From Alteromonadaceae bacterium (GTDB lineage Bacteria; Pseudomonadota; Gammaproteobacteria; Enterobacterales; Alteromonadaceae): a DNA stretch of 32,034 bases. Position numbers and translations under genes: made by a program. How positions within the stretch are numbered: the stretch's first letter is position 1; each line of letters starts with the position of its first letter. The DNA is taken from contig JABSOJ010000018.1 in NCBI GenBank assembly GCA_013216005.1, positions 1-32,034 of the forward strand, read 5' to 3'. Below the pieces are notes generated by a model. It saw only the letters and a list, made by a program, of their open reading frames with translations. It was not told where the DNA came from and did not search any database. Of this stretch, positions 24,957-32,034 are shown piece after piece.

Positions 24957-25674
24957 AACATCTCTTGATAACACTAAGCCAAAAAGTACCGCGTCTAAAA
25001 AGACTAGGTTGAAAAACACTAAGCCCAAAAAGGTATTGCCTGCTTTTGAATATCCAATTGCCTATTGTATTGCTGGTGTTGACGAAGTGGGACGTGGACC
25101 ATTGGTGGGGGATGTAGTAACTGCAGCTGTTATTTTAGATCCAGATCATCCTATTGAAGGTTTAATGGACTCTAAAAAACTTTCCGAAAAAAAACGTAAT
25201 CTGTTATCGGTTGAAATTAAACAGTATGCACTTGCGTGGTCAATTGGCCGGGCGAGCCCTGAGGAAATAGATACTTTAAATATTTTGCATGCAACCATGC
25301 TAGCAATGCAACGAGCGGTACAAGGCTTAATAATTGAGCCTGATTATGTTTTAGTGGATGGTAATTGTTGTCCTTCATTTCTTTCTTCTGCTAATGGAAA
25401 TAGAGTACAGAGCACTATTGATTGTCAGGCAGTGGTAAAAGGCGATGATCGCGTTTCAGAAATCAGTGCAGCCTCTATTCTGGCAAAAGTGGTTCGTGAT
25501 GATGAAATGATCGCCTTAGATAAAATACATCCGGAATATGGTTTTGCTCAGCATAAAGGCTATCCGACGAAAGCGCATCTGGAAAAAATAATCGAGTATG
25601 GTGTGCTCGACTGCTATCGTCAAAGTTTTAAACCTGTAGCGAATGTGCTTGCGGCTAATAAGGTGAACCGTTAA
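24946..25674 (+). CDS. rnhB: Ribonuclease HII with a basic N-terminal extension
   Basis: RNase HII cuts RNA in RNA-DNA hybrids and starts removal of single ribonucleotides from DNA. The core (about residues 35-242) has [15 protein letters not shown] with the first catalytic Asp-Glu, [32 protein letters not shown], and the late [18 protein letters not shown] and [10 protein letters not shown] blocks. I prefer TTG 24946 because AGGAAAG lies 6 nt upstream and the overlap with lpxB is only 11 bp. ATG 24892 (18 more residues) is the alternative and has no ribosome-binding site. Either way, a Lys/Thr-rich tail precedes the core, containing the repeat NTKPK twice. Compared with E. coli there is also about a 10-residue insert after VDGN with extra cysteines. 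The stop overlaps the dnaE start (TAATG). Confidence 0.94.
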   Translation: MPNKTSLDNTKPKSTASKKTRLKNTKPKKVLPAFEYPIAYCIAGVDEVGRGPLVGDVVTAAVILDPDHPIEGLMDSKKLSEKKRNLLSVEIKQYALAWSIGRASPEEIDTLNILHATMLAMQRAVQGLIIEPDYVLVDGNCCPSFLSSANGNRVQSTIDCQAVVKGDDRVSEISAASILAKVVRDDEMIALDKIHPEYGFAQHKGYPTKAHLEKIIEYGVLDCYRQSFKPVANVLAANKVNR

Positions 25675-28600
25675 TGAGTGATCTTACAGTAGAGCAGGAA
25701 CACCCAAATCAAGATACTTCAGTTCAGGAAGCTCCATTAAATCAAGCTTCATTAAACCAAGACCCCAAGTTTGTTCACCTTCGTGTACACAGTGATTTTT
25801 CTCTGTGTGACGGGCTTAAAAAGGTTAAACCTCTTATCAGCAAAGCAGCTGATCTGGGAATGCCAGCAATTGCACTTACTGATCAAACTAATTTATGTGG
25901 TTTAGTTAAATATTATCATGCGGCGCATGGTGCGGGTATTAAGGCCATTATTGGTTGTGACTTTTGGGTTATTTCGGATGAGCTCGAAGGTGAACTGACA
26001 CGCTTAGTTATTTTATCAACGAATAATGTCGGTTATAAAAATTTAACCGAATTAATTTCGAATGCTTATTTACGCGGCCATGTTAAAGGTAAAGCAGTAT
26101 TAGACAAGCAATGGTTGATAGAACGTGCTGAAGGGCTTATTTTACTTTCTGGCGCACGGGAAGGTGATATTGGTCAGGCATTGCTCAAAGGTAATCAAGA
26201 ACTTGCTCAAGAGATGCTTGTTTTTTATCAGCAATATTTTGCTAATAGATATTATATCGAACTAATTCGCACAGGCCGGGAAAACGAAGAAAATTATTTA
26301 CATTCTGCCGTAGCCTTCGCAACTGAAAATCAACTACCGGTGGTTGCTACTAATGAAGTGGTCTTTTTATCTCCTGAAGATTTTGAAGCCCATGAAATTC
26401 GTGTGGCCATTCACGATGGTTTTACGTTGGATGATAAACGTCGGCCTAAACGTTATAGCACTGAGCAATACTTACGCAGTGAAGAAGAAATGTGTGAGTT
26501 ATTTGCCGACATTCCGGAAGCACTTGCTAACTCTGTTCAAATAGCCAAACGCTGTAATGTTACAGTGACCCTTGGAGAATATGTTTTACCAGATTTCCCA
26601 ACGGAAGGTCTGGATATTAAGGATTACTTAATTAAAGTTTCCGAGGAAGGGCTGGAAGAAAGACTGGATGAGTTATTTGACCGTGAAGCTGATGACTTTG
26701 CCAAAATTCGCAAAGAATATGATGATCGCTTATCGATTGAATTAGAAGTTGTAAACAACATGGGCTTCCCCGGTTATTTTTTGATCGTGATGGAGTTTAT
26801 TCAATGGAGTAAAGATAATAACATTCCTGTTGGTCCAGGTAGGGGCTCGGGTGCAGGTTCTTTAGTTGCCTATGCACTTAAAATTACCGATCTGGATCCA
26901 CTTGAATTTGATTTGCTATTCGAACGTTTTTTGAATCCTGAACGTGTATCTATGCCTGATTTCGATATTGATTTTTGTATGGACAGGCGTGATGAAGTTA
27001 TTGAGCATGTTGCTAAACTTTATGGTCGTGATGCAGTATCACAGATCATTACTTTTGGTACTATGGCGGCTAAAGCGGTTATTCGTGATGTTGGTAGGGT
27101 ATTAGGTCATCCGTATGGATTTGTTGACCGGATCTCAAAATTAATTCCGGGTGATCCCGGCATGACGCTCGCCAAAGCGTTTGAAATGGAACCTAAACTA
27201 CCTGAGATTTACGCTCAGGATACGGAAGTTAAAGATTTAATTGATATGTGTCGTATTCTCGAAGGTACGACCCGTAATGCAGGTAAACATGCTGGTGGTG
27301 TAGTTATTTCACCAACCACCATCACCGATTTCGCCCCTATTTATTGTGATGATGAAGGTAAAAACCCGGTTACTCAGTTTGATAAAAACGATGTTGAAGA
27401 TGCTGGTTTAGTTAAATTCGATTTCCTGGGATTGAGAACATTAACAATATTGCAATGGGCAATAGAAATGGCAGACGTAAAGCTGCATAAAGAAGCAAAA
27501 GAGCCGATTGATATTGCCGCTATTCCATTAGAAGACCCGGCAAGTTATAAAGTATTGTTAAGATCTGAAACAACTGCGGTATTCCAATTGGAATCCAGCG
27601 GTATGAAATCTCTAATTGCCAAATTAAAGCCTGATTGCTTTGAGGATATTATCGCTTTAGTGGCATTGTTTAGACCCGGCCCTCTGTCATCGGGGATGGT
27701 TGATAACTTTATCGAACGTAAGCATGGCCGTGAAGCTGTAAGTTATCCGGACGAAACATGGCAGCATCTTGATTTAAAACCAATTCTTGAACCAACCTAT
27801 GGTATTATTTTATATCAGGAACAGGTTATGCAGATAGCTCAGGTACTTGCTGGTTATTCGCTGGGTGGTGCGGATATGCTGCGTCGTGCTATGGGTAAGA
27901 AAAAGCCTGAAGAAATGGCGAAACAACGTGCTGGTTTTGAGCAAGGTGCCATTAATCGCGGTGTCGATGGCGAACTGGCGATGAAAATTTTTGATTTAGT
28001 TGAAAAATTTGCCGGATATGGTTTCAATAAATCACATTCAGCTGCCTACGCTTTAGTTTCTTATCAAACGTTGTGGATGAAAACCCATTTCCCTGCGCCG
28101 TTTATGGCGGCAGTTATGTCTGCGGATATGGATAATACCGAAAAAATTGTTACCTTAGTTGATGAATGTGAAAACATGAAAATCGACTTGCTGCCTCCTG
28201 ATGTTAATGCTGGCCAATATAAATTTACCGTCAATGAAGCAAATCAAATTGTCTATGGTATTGGAGCGATTAAAGGGGTAGGCGAAGGTCCTATTAATGC
28301 TATTATTGAGGCTAGGGTAAGTGGTGGTTCATTTGCTGATTTATTTGATTTTTGTGCGCGTTTAGATTTAAAGAAAACCAATAAACGTGTTTTAGAAAAA
28401 CTGATCAAAGCTGGAGCATTAGATAACTTAGGTCCTCACCGTGCGGCGTTATTTGAAAGTTTACCGGAAGCGATAAAAGCAGCAGATCAACATGCAAAAG
28501 CACAAGCTATTGGACAAGATGATTTATTTGGATTGATCAATGAAGAGCCCGAAGATGATCGCCAATCATTTAGAGATGTACCCAAATGGTCTGAGGAAGT

Positions 28601-29237
28601 GTGGCTTGATGGTGAAAAAGAAACCTTAGGTTTATATTTAACCGGACATCCTATTAATCGCTATCTTAAAGAAATAAAGCATTATTCTTCTGGTCGTCTG
28701 GTTTCTTTACAACCCACAAACAAAGACAAAATATCAACGGCTGTTGGTTTAGTTATTGGCGTACGGGTACTGGTAAATAAAAGAGGGCGTCGTTGGGCGT
28801 TAGTGACACTTGATGATAAAAGTGCCCGTATTGATATAAGATTGTTTCCGGATGACTACGATGCTTTTCAAGAATTGTTGGTAAATGATGCAATTTTAGT
28901 CTGTAAAGGACAGGTCAGCTTTGATGATTACTCTGGTGGTATTACAATGACCGCAAGAGATGTTATGAATATTGCACAAGCACGTGAAAATTATGTAAAA
29001 TCACTTGATATTCGAATTAAAAGGTCAGCATTAAAAGTTGATTTTTTTGAACAATTTACTCAAATACTGTCTCAACATAAAGATGGTACATGCCCGGTTA
29101 AAGTGTTCTACCAGCGTGAAGAAGCGCAGGCAACGCTTGAACTAGGGGTTCAGTGGCGAGTTACTCCGGCAGACATGTTGATACATGAATTAAAAACCCT
29201 GCTAGGTGAAGAAAATATCGTCCTGAAATTTAAGTAG
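25674..29237 (+). CDS. dnaE: DNA polymerase III alpha subunit
   Basis: The replicative polymerase (C-family). The protein is 1187 aa against 1160 in E. coli, and the 27-residue difference equals the extra N-terminal tail before [15 protein letters not shown]. Domains in order: PHP (about 32-300), palm and thumb with the catalytic pair in [15 protein letters not shown] (about D428 and D430) and the third Asp in [11 protein letters not shown] (about D582), fingers with [19 protein letters not shown], then helix-hairpin-helix, OB fold ([15 protein letters not shown]) and C-terminal domain. [14 protein letters not shown] is also typical. The start overlaps the rnhB stop by one base, so translation is probably coupled. 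The tail is Gln/Asn-rich with a near repeat ([10 protein letters not shown]). Confidence 0.98.
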   Translation: MSDLTVEQEHPNQDTSVQEAPLNQASLNQDPKFVHLRVHSDFSLCDGLKKVKPLISKAADLGMPAIALTDQTNLCGLVKYYHAAHGAGIKAIIGCDFWVISDELEGELTRLVILSTNNVGYKNLTELISNAYLRGHVKGKAVLDKQWLIERAEGLILLSGAREGDIGQALLKGNQELAQEMLVFYQQYFANRYYIELIRTGRENEENYLHSAVAFATENQLPVVATNEVVFLSPEDFEAHEIRVAIHDGFTLDDKRRPKRYSTEQYLRSEEEMCELFADIPEALANSVQIAKRCNVTVTLGEYVLPDFPTEGLDIKDYLIKVSEEGLEERLDELFDREADDFAKIRKEYDDRLSIELEVVNNMGFPGYFLIVMEFIQWSKDNNIPVGPGRGSGAGSLVAYALKITDLDPLEFDLLFERFLNPERVSMPDFDIDFCMDRRDEVIEHVAKLYGRDAVSQIITFGTMAAKAVIRDVGRVLGHPYGFVDRISKLIPGDPGMTLAKAFEMEPKLPEIYAQDTEVKDLIDMCRILEGTTRNAGKHAGGVVISPTTITDFAPIYCDDEGKNPVTQFDKNDVEDAGLVKFDFLGLRTLTILQWAIEMADVKLHKEAKEPIDIAAIPLEDPASYKVLLRSETTAVFQLESSGMKSLIAKLKPDCFEDIIALVALFRPGPLSSGMVDNFIERKHGREAVSYPDETWQHLDLKPILEPTYGIILYQEQVMQIAQVLAGYSLGGADMLRRAMGKKKPEEMAKQRAGFEQGAINRGVDGELAMKIFDLVEKFAGYGFNKSHSAAYALVSYQTLWMKTHFPAPFMAAVMSADMDNTEKIVTLVDECENMKIDLLPPDVNAGQYKFTVNEANQIVYGIGAIKGVGEGPINAIIEARVSGGSFADLFDFCARLDLKKTNKRVLEKLIKAGALDNLGPHRAALFESLPEAIKAADQHAKAQAIGQDDLFGLINEEPEDDRQSFRDVPKWSEEVWLDGEKETLGLYLTGHPINRYLKEIKHYSSGRLVSLQPTNKDKISTAVGLVIGVRVLVNKRGRRWALVTLDDKSARIDIRLFPDDYDAFQELLVNDAILVCKGQVSFDDYSGGITMTARDVMNIAQARENYVKSLDIRIKRSALKVDFFEQFTQILSQHKDGTCPVKVFYQREEAQATLELGVQWRVTPADMLIHELKTLLGEENIVLKFK

Positions 29238-29275
29238 AGGTTGTTGGTTTTAATACTGATAACCTTAAGTTTATA

Positions 29276-29340
29276 AACTTATGTAAGTAACTTTAGAAAG
29301 TAACTTATGTAAGTAATTTATTTAAGTAACTTTTTGTAAG
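29276..29340 (+). repeat. 13-bp tandem dyad array upstream of accA
   Basis: About five tandem 13-bp units: AACTTATGTAAGT (29276), AACTTTAGAAAGT (29289), AACTTATGTAAGT (29302), AATTTATTTAAGT (29315) and a diverged last unit (29328). The unit is itself a dyad, ACTTA-TG-TAAGT. The array ends 26 bp before the accA start, within the 129-bp dnaE-accA gap. It could be an operator array or a simple sequence expansion. Confidence 0.7.
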
Positions 29341-29366
29341 AAAAACAGATTTAGGTATAAATAAAT

Positions 29367-30323
29367 ATGTCATTTAATTTTTTAGATTTTGAACAACCCA
29401 TAGCTGAACTTAATGCACAAATTGAAGAGTTGGAATTAGTAAATGCCGGTCAAGACTTAGATCTTGATTTGGAAGAGCAAATTTCACAGCTTAGAGAAAA
29501 AAATAAAGAACAGACTCAAAAAATATATGATAACTTAGATGCTTGGCAAACCGCGCGTGTAGCTCGTCATCCCCAGCGTCCGTATACTTTGGATTATATA
29601 CCTCGTATATTCACCGAGTTTGATGAATTAGCCGGTGATCGTGCTTATGCAGATGATAGTGCAATTGTTGGTGGTACAGCGCGTTTAGATGGTAAGCCAG
29701 TGATGATTATTGGTCATCAGAAAGGGCGTAATACGGCTGAAAAAGTTAAACGTAATTTTGGAATGCCCCGTCCCGAAGGTTACCGCAAAGCGTTGCGATT
29801 AATGAAAATAGCTGAGCGGTTTAATATGCCTATTATCACTTTTATTGATACTCCTGGCGCATATCCGGGTGTTGGCGCAGAAGAACGTGGTCAAAGTGAA
29901 GCTATTGCAACAAACTTAAAAGTTATGGCTCGATTAACCGTTCCTATTGTGTGTACTGTTGTGGGTGAAGGTGGCTCTGGTGGCGCGTTGGCTATTGGTG
30001 TTGGCGATCGCGTTAATATGCTTAAATATTCTATTTATTCTGTAATTTCGCCTGAAGGTTGTGCGTCAATTTTATGGAAAACTGCTGAAAAAGCACCGGT
30101 AGCAGCTGAAGCTATGGGGATCACGGCTAAACGGATTAAAGAATTAGATTTGATCACCAATATCATTGATGAGCCATTAGGTGGCGCACATCGTGACTTT
30201 GATCAAATGGCGGCCATGTTGAAACAAGCAATAAAAAGGGATTTAACAGACCTAGAAGGTTTGTCTAAAGAAGAGTTAATTGAAAAACGTTATGACAGAT
30301 TAATGTCTTTCGGTTATTGCTAG
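29367..30323 (+). CDS. accA: Acetyl-CoA carboxylase carboxyltransferase subunit alpha
   Basis: With AccD it forms the carboxyltransferase that moves CO2 from biotin-BCCP to acetyl-CoA, giving malonyl-CoA, the first committed step of fatty-acid synthesis. The protein is 318 aa (E. coli 319). It opens with a helical segment ([18 protein letters not shown]), followed by the crotonase-fold core with [61 protein letters not shown], and [11 protein letters not shown]. The C-terminus ends with [16 protein letters not shown] 29367 follows AGG about 10 nt upstream. The dnaE-accA-tilS order is familiar from other gammaproteobacteria. Confidence 0.98.
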   Translation: MSFNFLDFEQPIAELNAQIEELELVNAGQDLDLDLEEQISQLREKNKEQTQKIYDNLDAWQTARVARHPQRPYTLDYIPRIFTEFDELAGDRAYADDSAIVGGTARLDGKPVMIIGHQKGRNTAEKVKRNFGMPRPEGYRKALRLMKIAERFNMPIITFIDTPGAYPGVGAEERGQSEAIATNLKVMARLTVPIVCTVVGEGGSGGALAIGVGDRVNMLKYSIYSVISPEGCASILWKTAEKAPVAAEAMGITAKRIKELDLITNIIDEPLGGAHRDFDQMAAMLKQAIKRDLTDLEGLSKEELIEKRYDRLMSFGYC

Positions 30324-30333
30324 AAAGTTGCCT

Positions 30334-30372
30334 CTTGAAGCTTAGCTTACTTTAGCTTTGCTGAGCTTCAAG
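30334..30372 (+). terminator. Long hairpin between accA and tilS
   Basis: CTTGAAGCTTAGC (30334-30346) pairs with GCTGAGCTTCAAG (30360-30372) over a 13-nt loop, with one G-T pair in 13. No T-run follows, so it may be a 3'-end stabiliser or Rho-dependent end rather than an intrinsic terminator. Confidence 0.45.
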
Positions 30373-30449
30373 AAATGATGCCTGTAAGTATTGGTTGGAA
30401 TATTTGAGATCAAGCATTATCTTTTATACTGCTATTAAGCACGTTTTTT

Positions 30450-31805
30450 ATGTCACTAATTGAATCTACATTATTAAATTTTTTTCAACAATATCCTCAA
30501 CGTCCCATTGTGATCGCCTATAGTGGGGGGGTTGACTCTCAAGTTTTACTTCATGCTTTAGCTTCTTTAAATCAACAACAAGCTTTAAATAACGATGTTA
30601 GTGTTTGCCACGTAAATCACGGTTTAAGTGTTAACGCCCAAAAATGGCAGCAATTTGCCCGTCAGCAATGTAAGCAATTAAAGTTACCCTTAGTTGTTTT
30701 TGAAGTTAATGTACAAGCGAAACCCCAACAAAGTTTAGAAGCACTAGCCCGTGATGCTCGTTATCATGCGTTAAAAACATCATCTGCGGACAACGCGTTA
30801 ATTGTTACTGGTCATCATAGTGACGACCAGAGTGAAACCTTTTTATTAGCCCTTAAACGAGGCTCAGGTTTAAAAGGTTTATCTGCCATGGCGCAAGTAT
30901 CCCAGTTCAATCCACAATGCCTGAATCAGCTGCTTGTTCGTCCGTTACTGAAATTAACCAGAAAAGACATAACAGACTACGCACAAAGGCATAATTTGAT
31001 CTGGATTGAAGACGAGTCAAATCAAGACATCCGTTTCGATCGTAATTTTCTCCGTCATCAAATAATGCCGCTGTTGACTGAGCGTTGGCCCAGTATATTA
31101 AGTACTATTAGCCGCAGCGCAGAACATTGTCGGGAAGGTCAGACGTTATTGACGGAATTAGCACAACAAGATTTAACCTTTTGCCAATTGTCTGCTGACA
31201 GCTTATTAATTATTGAATTATTAAAGCTTTCGAAAGCGCGTTTTAATAATGTATTACGTTATTTTTTGGAATGTCAGCAATGTTTGATGCCGAGTTCAGA
31301 ACAACTGGAGCAGGTTCATCATCAATTATTAGCTCAAGCTGACAAATCGCCGGCAGTGAAAGTGGGTGATCATTGGTTAAGACGTTTTAAAGAGGCTTTA
31401 TACTTTACCCCTGATTTAAACGATATTTCTACGTGGCAAACTGTTATTAATGACAATTTAATTAAAAATGGTGATGAGCAAACCATTCAATTACCTGATG
31501 GTTTAGGTGTACTGGATTTTACTTTGTTATCTTCAGGACAACTAACACTAAAACAGGGTGTTATTTCCCACCATTTAAAAATTTTAGCACCTGAAAAAAA
31601 TGAACAGATCTCAATTCGTTTTGCCCATAATAATCCGAGTTGCTTACCTGATTACCGTCAGAAAAACAGACCATTAAAAAAAGTATTACAGGAATTAGCT
31701 ATTCCTCCCTGGCATCGGAAAAGGATCCCTTTTCTTTATTACAATGATGTGCTGGTTGCAGCATTAGGATATTTTATTTGTAAGGAGTACTTAGCGAAGG
31801 AATAA
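30450..31805 (+). CDS. tilS: tRNA(Ile)-lysidine synthetase
   Basis: TilS attaches lysine to C34 of the CAU-anticodon tRNA(Ile), changing both codon reading (AUA) and charging identity; it is essential. The protein is 451 aa (E. coli 432). The ATP pyrophosphatase loop SGGVDS is at residues 25-30. CHVNHGLS, ALARDARYHAL, VTGHHSDDQSETFLL and KLTRKDI, with IWIEDESNQDIRFDRNFLRH, complete the catalytic N-domain. The C-terminal domain ends in KKVLQELAIPPWHRKRIPFLY. The ATG at 30450 has no clear Shine-Dalgarno sequence. Nothing convincing follows in the remaining 229 bp of the window. Confidence 0.96.
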   Translation: MSLIESTLLNFFQQYPQRPIVIAYSGGVDSQVLLHALASLNQQQALNNDVSVCHVNHGLSVNAQKWQQFARQQCKQLKLPLVVFEVNVQAKPQQSLEALARDARYHALKTSSADNALIVTGHHSDDQSETFLLALKRGSGLKGLSAMAQVSQFNPQCLNQLLVRPLLKLTRKDITDYAQRHNLIWIEDESNQDIRFDRNFLRHQIMPLLTERWPSILSTISRSAEHCREGQTLLTELAQQDLTFCQLSADSLLIIELLKLSKARFNNVLRYFLECQQCLMPSSEQLEQVHHQLLAQADKSPAVKVGDHWLRRFKEALYFTPDLNDISTWQTVINDNLIKNGDEQTIQLPDGLGVLDFTLLSSGQLTLKQGVISHHLKILAPEKNEQISIRFAHNNPSCLPDYRQKNRPLKKVLQELAIPPWHRKRIPFLYYNDVLVAALGYFICKEYLAKE

Positions 31806-32034
31806 AGTTCTTTTTTTGATGTTTATTTGATGAAGTGATTTTTCTGTTCATTTTCATATTTTTTATGGAATTGGTATAAAAGGGAAAGTAACTGTCGTTC
31901 CGCACTTGTTTTTTACATTATATTGAGCAAAAAACACTCTAACAACACTGGTTTATGACAGGGCAAACGGGTCTAAATTAAACAGTTTTGTAAATTAACA
32001 GTGAATATAATTTAAACTTTAAGATTATTCTCAA

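Noticed and set aside
29276-29340. CRISPR-like array
   Set aside because: Repeat units are contiguous 13-mers without spacers and there are no cas genes in the window.
31806-32034. Gene or terminator downstream of tilS
   Set aside because: No coherent reading frame or strong hairpin followed by T's is visible before the window ends; a TATAAA near 31876 is too weak alone to call a promoter.

Overview
The window is a compact, AT-rich chromosomal segment from a Gram-negative gammaproteobacterium. Gene order (dapD-glnD-map divergent from rpsB-tsf-pyrH-frr-uppS-cdsA-dxr-rseP-bamA-skp-lpxD-fabZ-lpxA-lpxB-rnhB-dnaE-accA-tilS), the presence of BamA, Skp and Lpx proteins, and the ArfA and YfbV families all point to that group. 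The low GC and protein style suggest a marine Alteromonadales member such as Colwelliaceae. That finer placement is inference from memory, not from a search.

Layout. 1-2265 holds small accessory or stress genes on the + strand: a YfbV-like membrane protein, a secreted peroxiredoxin, a four-cysteine zinc-ribbon-like small protein and the ribosome-rescue factor ArfA. 2266-3702 is rmuC, which converges on the minus-strand block dapD, glnD, map and a DsbA-fold protein (3814-9045). From 9486 to the end everything is on the + strand: translation factors (rpsB, tsf, frr) and UMP kinase (pyrH), then the envelope cluster (uppS, cdsA, dxr, rseP, bamA, skp, lpxD, fabZ, lpxA, lpxB), then rnhB, dnaE, accA and tilS. 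The genes link isoprenoid and undecaprenyl-phosphate supply, phospholipid and lipid A synthesis, outer-membrane protein assembly, fatty-acid initiation, replication and translation. This is the usual growth-linked gammaproteobacterial cluster.

The most notable structure is not a gene. Two 158-bp sequences, identical over all 158 bases and in opposite orientation (2081-2238 and 21785-21942), have imperfect terminal inverted repeats starting GGCTCTGTT. Each is flanked by its own perfect 8-bp direct repeat (TAATATTT and TTAAAAAT). They behave as a recently mobile, non-autonomous MITE. The second copy sits inside the 3' end of the essential gene lpxD. It has replaced the inferred native ending AVD-stop with 13 element-encoded residues and a stop. 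The first lies about 20 bp upstream of rmuC.

Other non-coding structure includes a roughly 250-bp near-palindromic repeat between lpxA and lpxB, a repeat with GGA- and TGGA-loop hairpins between frr and uppS, a 13-bp dyad tandem array in front of accA, a long structured leader before rpsB, a 14-bp perfect hairpin between rpsB and tsf, and a small hairpin in the 3' coding end of arfA. Six genes have a TTG or GTG start with no usable alternative. No tRNA, rRNA, CRISPR array, prophage or intact transposase gene was seen, and I see no wholly new multi-gene system here.
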